A DNA stretch of 64,000 nt, taken from positions 62,001 to 126,000 of the forward strand of contig SVKJ01000003.1 in assembly GCA_015068525.1 (NCBI GenBank), written 5' to 3'. Both the position numbers and the translations under genes were made by a program. This stretch comes from Oscillospiraceae bacterium. Lineage in GTDB: Bacteria; Bacillota; Clostridia; UMGS1840; HGM11507. The notes under the pieces are model-generated. The model was not told where the DNA came from, searched no databases, and saw only the letters and a program-made list of their open reading frames with translations. Numbering within the stretch: position 1 is the stretch's first letter; every line of letters begins with the position of its first letter. Below, in pieces: positions 62,140 to 64,000 of the stretch.

Positions 62140-63348
62140 ATGTTAAAGAAAAAAAACAAACAAATTATAACTCTTGTGCTGTGTTGTGTGATACTTATTA
62201 CATCTTCTTTATCTGTTTTTAGTGCATCGATTATTATTCTTCCAAATAGAGATTTTGAGATTTCATTACGTGAATTTTCTGATGTTACACTTGCTCATTG
62301 GTTTTATGATGATGTTATGATAATGGCGCGTCGCGGATATATACAAGGTACATCTGAACCTGTTGACGGTATTGGTATATTTGAACCTAACGGAAATGTT
62401 ACGTTAGGGCAATTTTTAGCTATTGCTACCCGTATTATGATTGGTGATAAAAATGACAAAACAAGTGATTCTCATTGGGCAAAAAAGTACTATGATATAG
62501 CAATTAGCGAAGGACTTATATCTGCTGCTGATTTTTTGGGGGATGCAAGTTCTTTAGATACACCATTGACTCGCGAAGATATGGCGTATATTCTTGTTAA
62601 TATTGCCAAGAAAAGAGGCGAGAGCCTTAAATTGCTTGAAGGTATAGACAATAATATCACAGATTTAAGTAACGTATCAGATAAGAGGCGTGATGCAGTA
62701 AAACTTGCCTATTCATCAGGATTGCTAACAGGTAAGGATAACTATGAGTTTAGACCTATGGAGTTATTAACAAGAGCCGAAACTGCGACTGTGTTTTGCC
62801 GAGTTCTTAATTTCAGGGAAAGGCCGAAAGTTACTGTTGTAAGCAAAGAAGAAGTTGAATATGCTAAATATGTTGTTAGGGGCGAGGGGAGAACGCAGGG
62901 ACTGTTAAGAGCCGAATATGCCCGTCAGTTTGATATACAAGCGCTTAATAATGTACGAGTAGGTGAAGATGAAAAAGGGGTATATTTAGAATTTACTGCA
63001 CCTGTTTTACCGGATTTGTTAAAGAAAGATTTTGAATTTACTGTAGGTGCTGATGTTTATGAGCCAAATGCAGAAGTTCCAACAGGTTTTGTAATGTCAT
63101 TGGTAGAATCAGGTGAGTATTTTAAGGGATACTTTATCGATGTAGAAGATAATTATATAAGAAAAGAGCGTATAAAGTCTGCTAATGTAACAGTTTCGGT
63201 AAGACATAAGACACTATGCGAAAGTATGCTGGGACATACAGTATATATTTATTCAAAAACTCAGGCATTAGAAGGATGGTACGACAATAACCATAATTCA
63301 ATTATTGAATATGACAGCACACATATATTTGCAGGTATAGGCAGGTAA
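62140..63348 (+). CDS. SLH-domain surface protein
   Basis: 402 residues. Signal peptide at about 1-30 (KKKNKQ, then TLVLCCVILITSSLSVFSA). Three SLH units: FSDVTLAHWFYDDVMIMARRG with GTSEPVDG...FEPNGNVTLGQFLAIA, the DSHWAKKYYDIAISEG unit, and VKLAYSSGLLTGKDNYEFRPMELLTRAE. The last ~150 residues form an unrecognised beta-rich domain. Likely wall-anchored. AAGGA precedes the ATG; a terminator follows at once. Confidence 0.88.
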   Translation: MLKKKNKQIITLVLCCVILITSSLSVFSASIIILPNRDFEISLREFSDVTLAHWFYDDVMIMARRGYIQGTSEPVDGIGIFEPNGNVTLGQFLAIATRIMIGDKNDKTSDSHWAKKYYDIAISEGLISAADFLGDASSLDTPLTREDMAYILVNIAKKRGESLKLLEGIDNNITDLSNVSDKRRDAVKLAYSSGLLTGKDNYEFRPMELLTRAETATVFCRVLNFRERPKVTVVSKEEVEYAKYVVRGEGRTQGLLRAEYARQFDIQALNNVRVGEDEKGVYLEFTAPVLPDLLKKDFEFTVGADVYEPNAEVPTGFVMSLVESGEYFKGYFIDVEDNYIRKERIKSANVTVSVRHKTLCESMLGHTVYIYSKTQALEGWYDNNHNSIIEYDSTHIFAGIGR

Positions 63349-63351
63349 TAC

Positions 63352-63388
63352 AGAAAGGCTCAAACCATATAAGGTTTGAGCCTTTCTT
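63352..63388. terminator. Bidirectional terminator
   Basis: The 15-bp stem agaaaggctcaaacc / ggtttgagcctttct with a short loop lies between the convergent SLH gene and the LysR-type gene. Confidence 0.88.
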
Positions 63389-63405
63389 TGTTTAAAAATA
63401 TATTA

Positions 63406-64000
63406 TCAAAAACTCTTTTCTTTTAAAAAATCAAGAAAATCACGAATGATACCATGTGACAAATGTTCCTTATAAAACACATACACAGTTTGCCGTGCTA
63501 TAAAATCTGATACATCAAGAAATTTGGTTTTATTATCATTGTTAATGTTTTCATTTTTGTCATCATATCTTTCTATACCGATTCCAATTCCGGCTTCAAC
63601 ATATTTATTGTAGCATAATAAATCATTTGTCTGAACAACAAAATTTGGTGTAAAACCTTCGCGTCGGCAAGCCTCTAAAAGCATATTGTGTGTACTGCCC
63701 AGTTCGCCGAAAGAAATAAAAGATTCGTTGCAAAGTTGTTTTAATTTCAATTTTTTATTACATAAATGACTGTTTGCAGAAACTTTTAAGCGTATTTTTC
63801 TGCTGCATAACTCAAAATTATCATATTCTGAATATTTAAATAGTTTATCATCAATTATTATATCAAAGTCTTCTTTATGCGTACCTGTATAATCAAAAAT
63901 TGTCTTAAATGTTATATCAGGATGATTTTTTTTATATTCAATTATATAATCTGTAATTTCTTTTCTTAATGCACGAATATAAATTTTAATTTCACATACA
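63406..64000 (-). CDS. LysR family transcriptional regulator, C-terminal part (cut by the window edge)
   Basis: 198 codons are visible on the minus strand; the frame stays open past 63750 to the window edge, where the N-terminus and helix-turn-helix are lost. The visible part reads as a LysR effector-binding domain: RALRKEITDYIIEYKKNHPDI, DFDIIIDDKLF, SFISFGELGSTHNMLLEACRREGF and VEAGIGIGIERYDD, followed by VYVFYKEHLSHGIIRDFLDFLKE. Its effector and targets are unknown; the regulated gene would normally be divergent, outside this window. Confidence 0.85.
   Translation of the reverse strand, partial: VCEIKIYIRALRKEITDYIIEYKKNHPDITFKTIFDYTGTHKEDFDIIIDDKLFKYSEYDNFELCSRKIRLKVSANSHLCNKKLKLKQLCNESFISFGELGSTHNMLLEACRREGFTPNFVVQTNDLLCYNKYVEAGIGIGIERYDDKNENINNDNKTKFLDVSDFIARQTVYVFYKEHLSHGIIRDFLDFLKEKSF

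Overview
The window is AT-rich chromosomal DNA from an anaerobic, spore-forming member of the Clostridia (Firmicutes), probably a gut resident. The evidence is the conserved block nusB-xseAB-ispA-dxs-tlyA-nadK-argR-recN, a 2-oxoacid:ferredoxin oxidoreductase, a trimeric [FeFe] hydrogenase, sporulation genes (SpoIIP, a SipL-like protein, a CwlD-like amidase), four proteins with S-layer homology (SLH) domains, T-box leaders, and a choloylglycine-hydrolase family enzyme of the kind that acts on bile salts. Shine-Dalgarno sites are strong, and TTG/GTG starts are common. No prophage, CRISPR array, rRNA or intact insertion sequence was seen.

Layout. 274-13132: one long co-directional run from an Asp23 protein through isoprenoid, NAD kinase, ArgR and RecN genes into a branched-chain 2-oxoacid:ferredoxin oxidoreductase operon, closed by a strong terminator. 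13323-19664: an SLH protein, an unusual EF-G paralogue, a YitT membrane protein and a MATE exporter, mostly single-gene units with their own promoters and terminators. 19720-21190 (minus strand): a HepT/MntA toxin-antitoxin pair and a small lipoprotein preceded by a highly structured leader RNA with its own promoter and terminator. 21240-28135: the most unusual locus. A T-box with a Leu (CUC) specifier controls an isopropylmalate-synthase-like protein that has lost its catalytic residues and a TIM-barrel/acyl-CoA synthetase fusion. A second T-box with an Ile (AUC) specifier controls an HTH-cupin-acyl-CoA synthetase fusion. 28181-32040: a BlaI/BlaR1-type signalling pair plus a WG-repeat SLH protein.

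32162-37246: tRNA-Arg(CCU), lysA, a CwlD-like amidase, and a sipL-like/spoIIP pair with a candidate sigma-E promoter. 37383-41450: HydCBA, the electron-bifurcating hydrogenase. 41712-45707 (minus): radA, an ECF sigma factor, its membrane partner, a repeat-like element and a YesL-family protein. 45843-52607: rlmN, PP2C phosphatase, PASTA kinase, rsgA, rpe, thiN, uppP. 52681-58500: an RCC1-like/transglutaminase/SLH protein, a polar amino-acid ABC transporter and a divergent GatB. 58562-64000: a bile-salt-hydrolase family enzyme, a P-loop ATPase, thioredoxin, smpB, tmRNA, an SLH protein and a partial LysR-type regulator.

How the parts may work together (inference): acyl-CoA synthetases that respond to uncharged Leu and Ile tRNA, together with a branched-chain 2-oxoacid:ferredoxin oxidoreductase, fit salvage of branched-chain fatty acids into Leu/Ile/Val by reductive carboxylation. 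The catalytically degenerate isopropylmalate-synthase-like protein keeps the leucine-binding type C-terminal domain and could be a regulator in that scheme.
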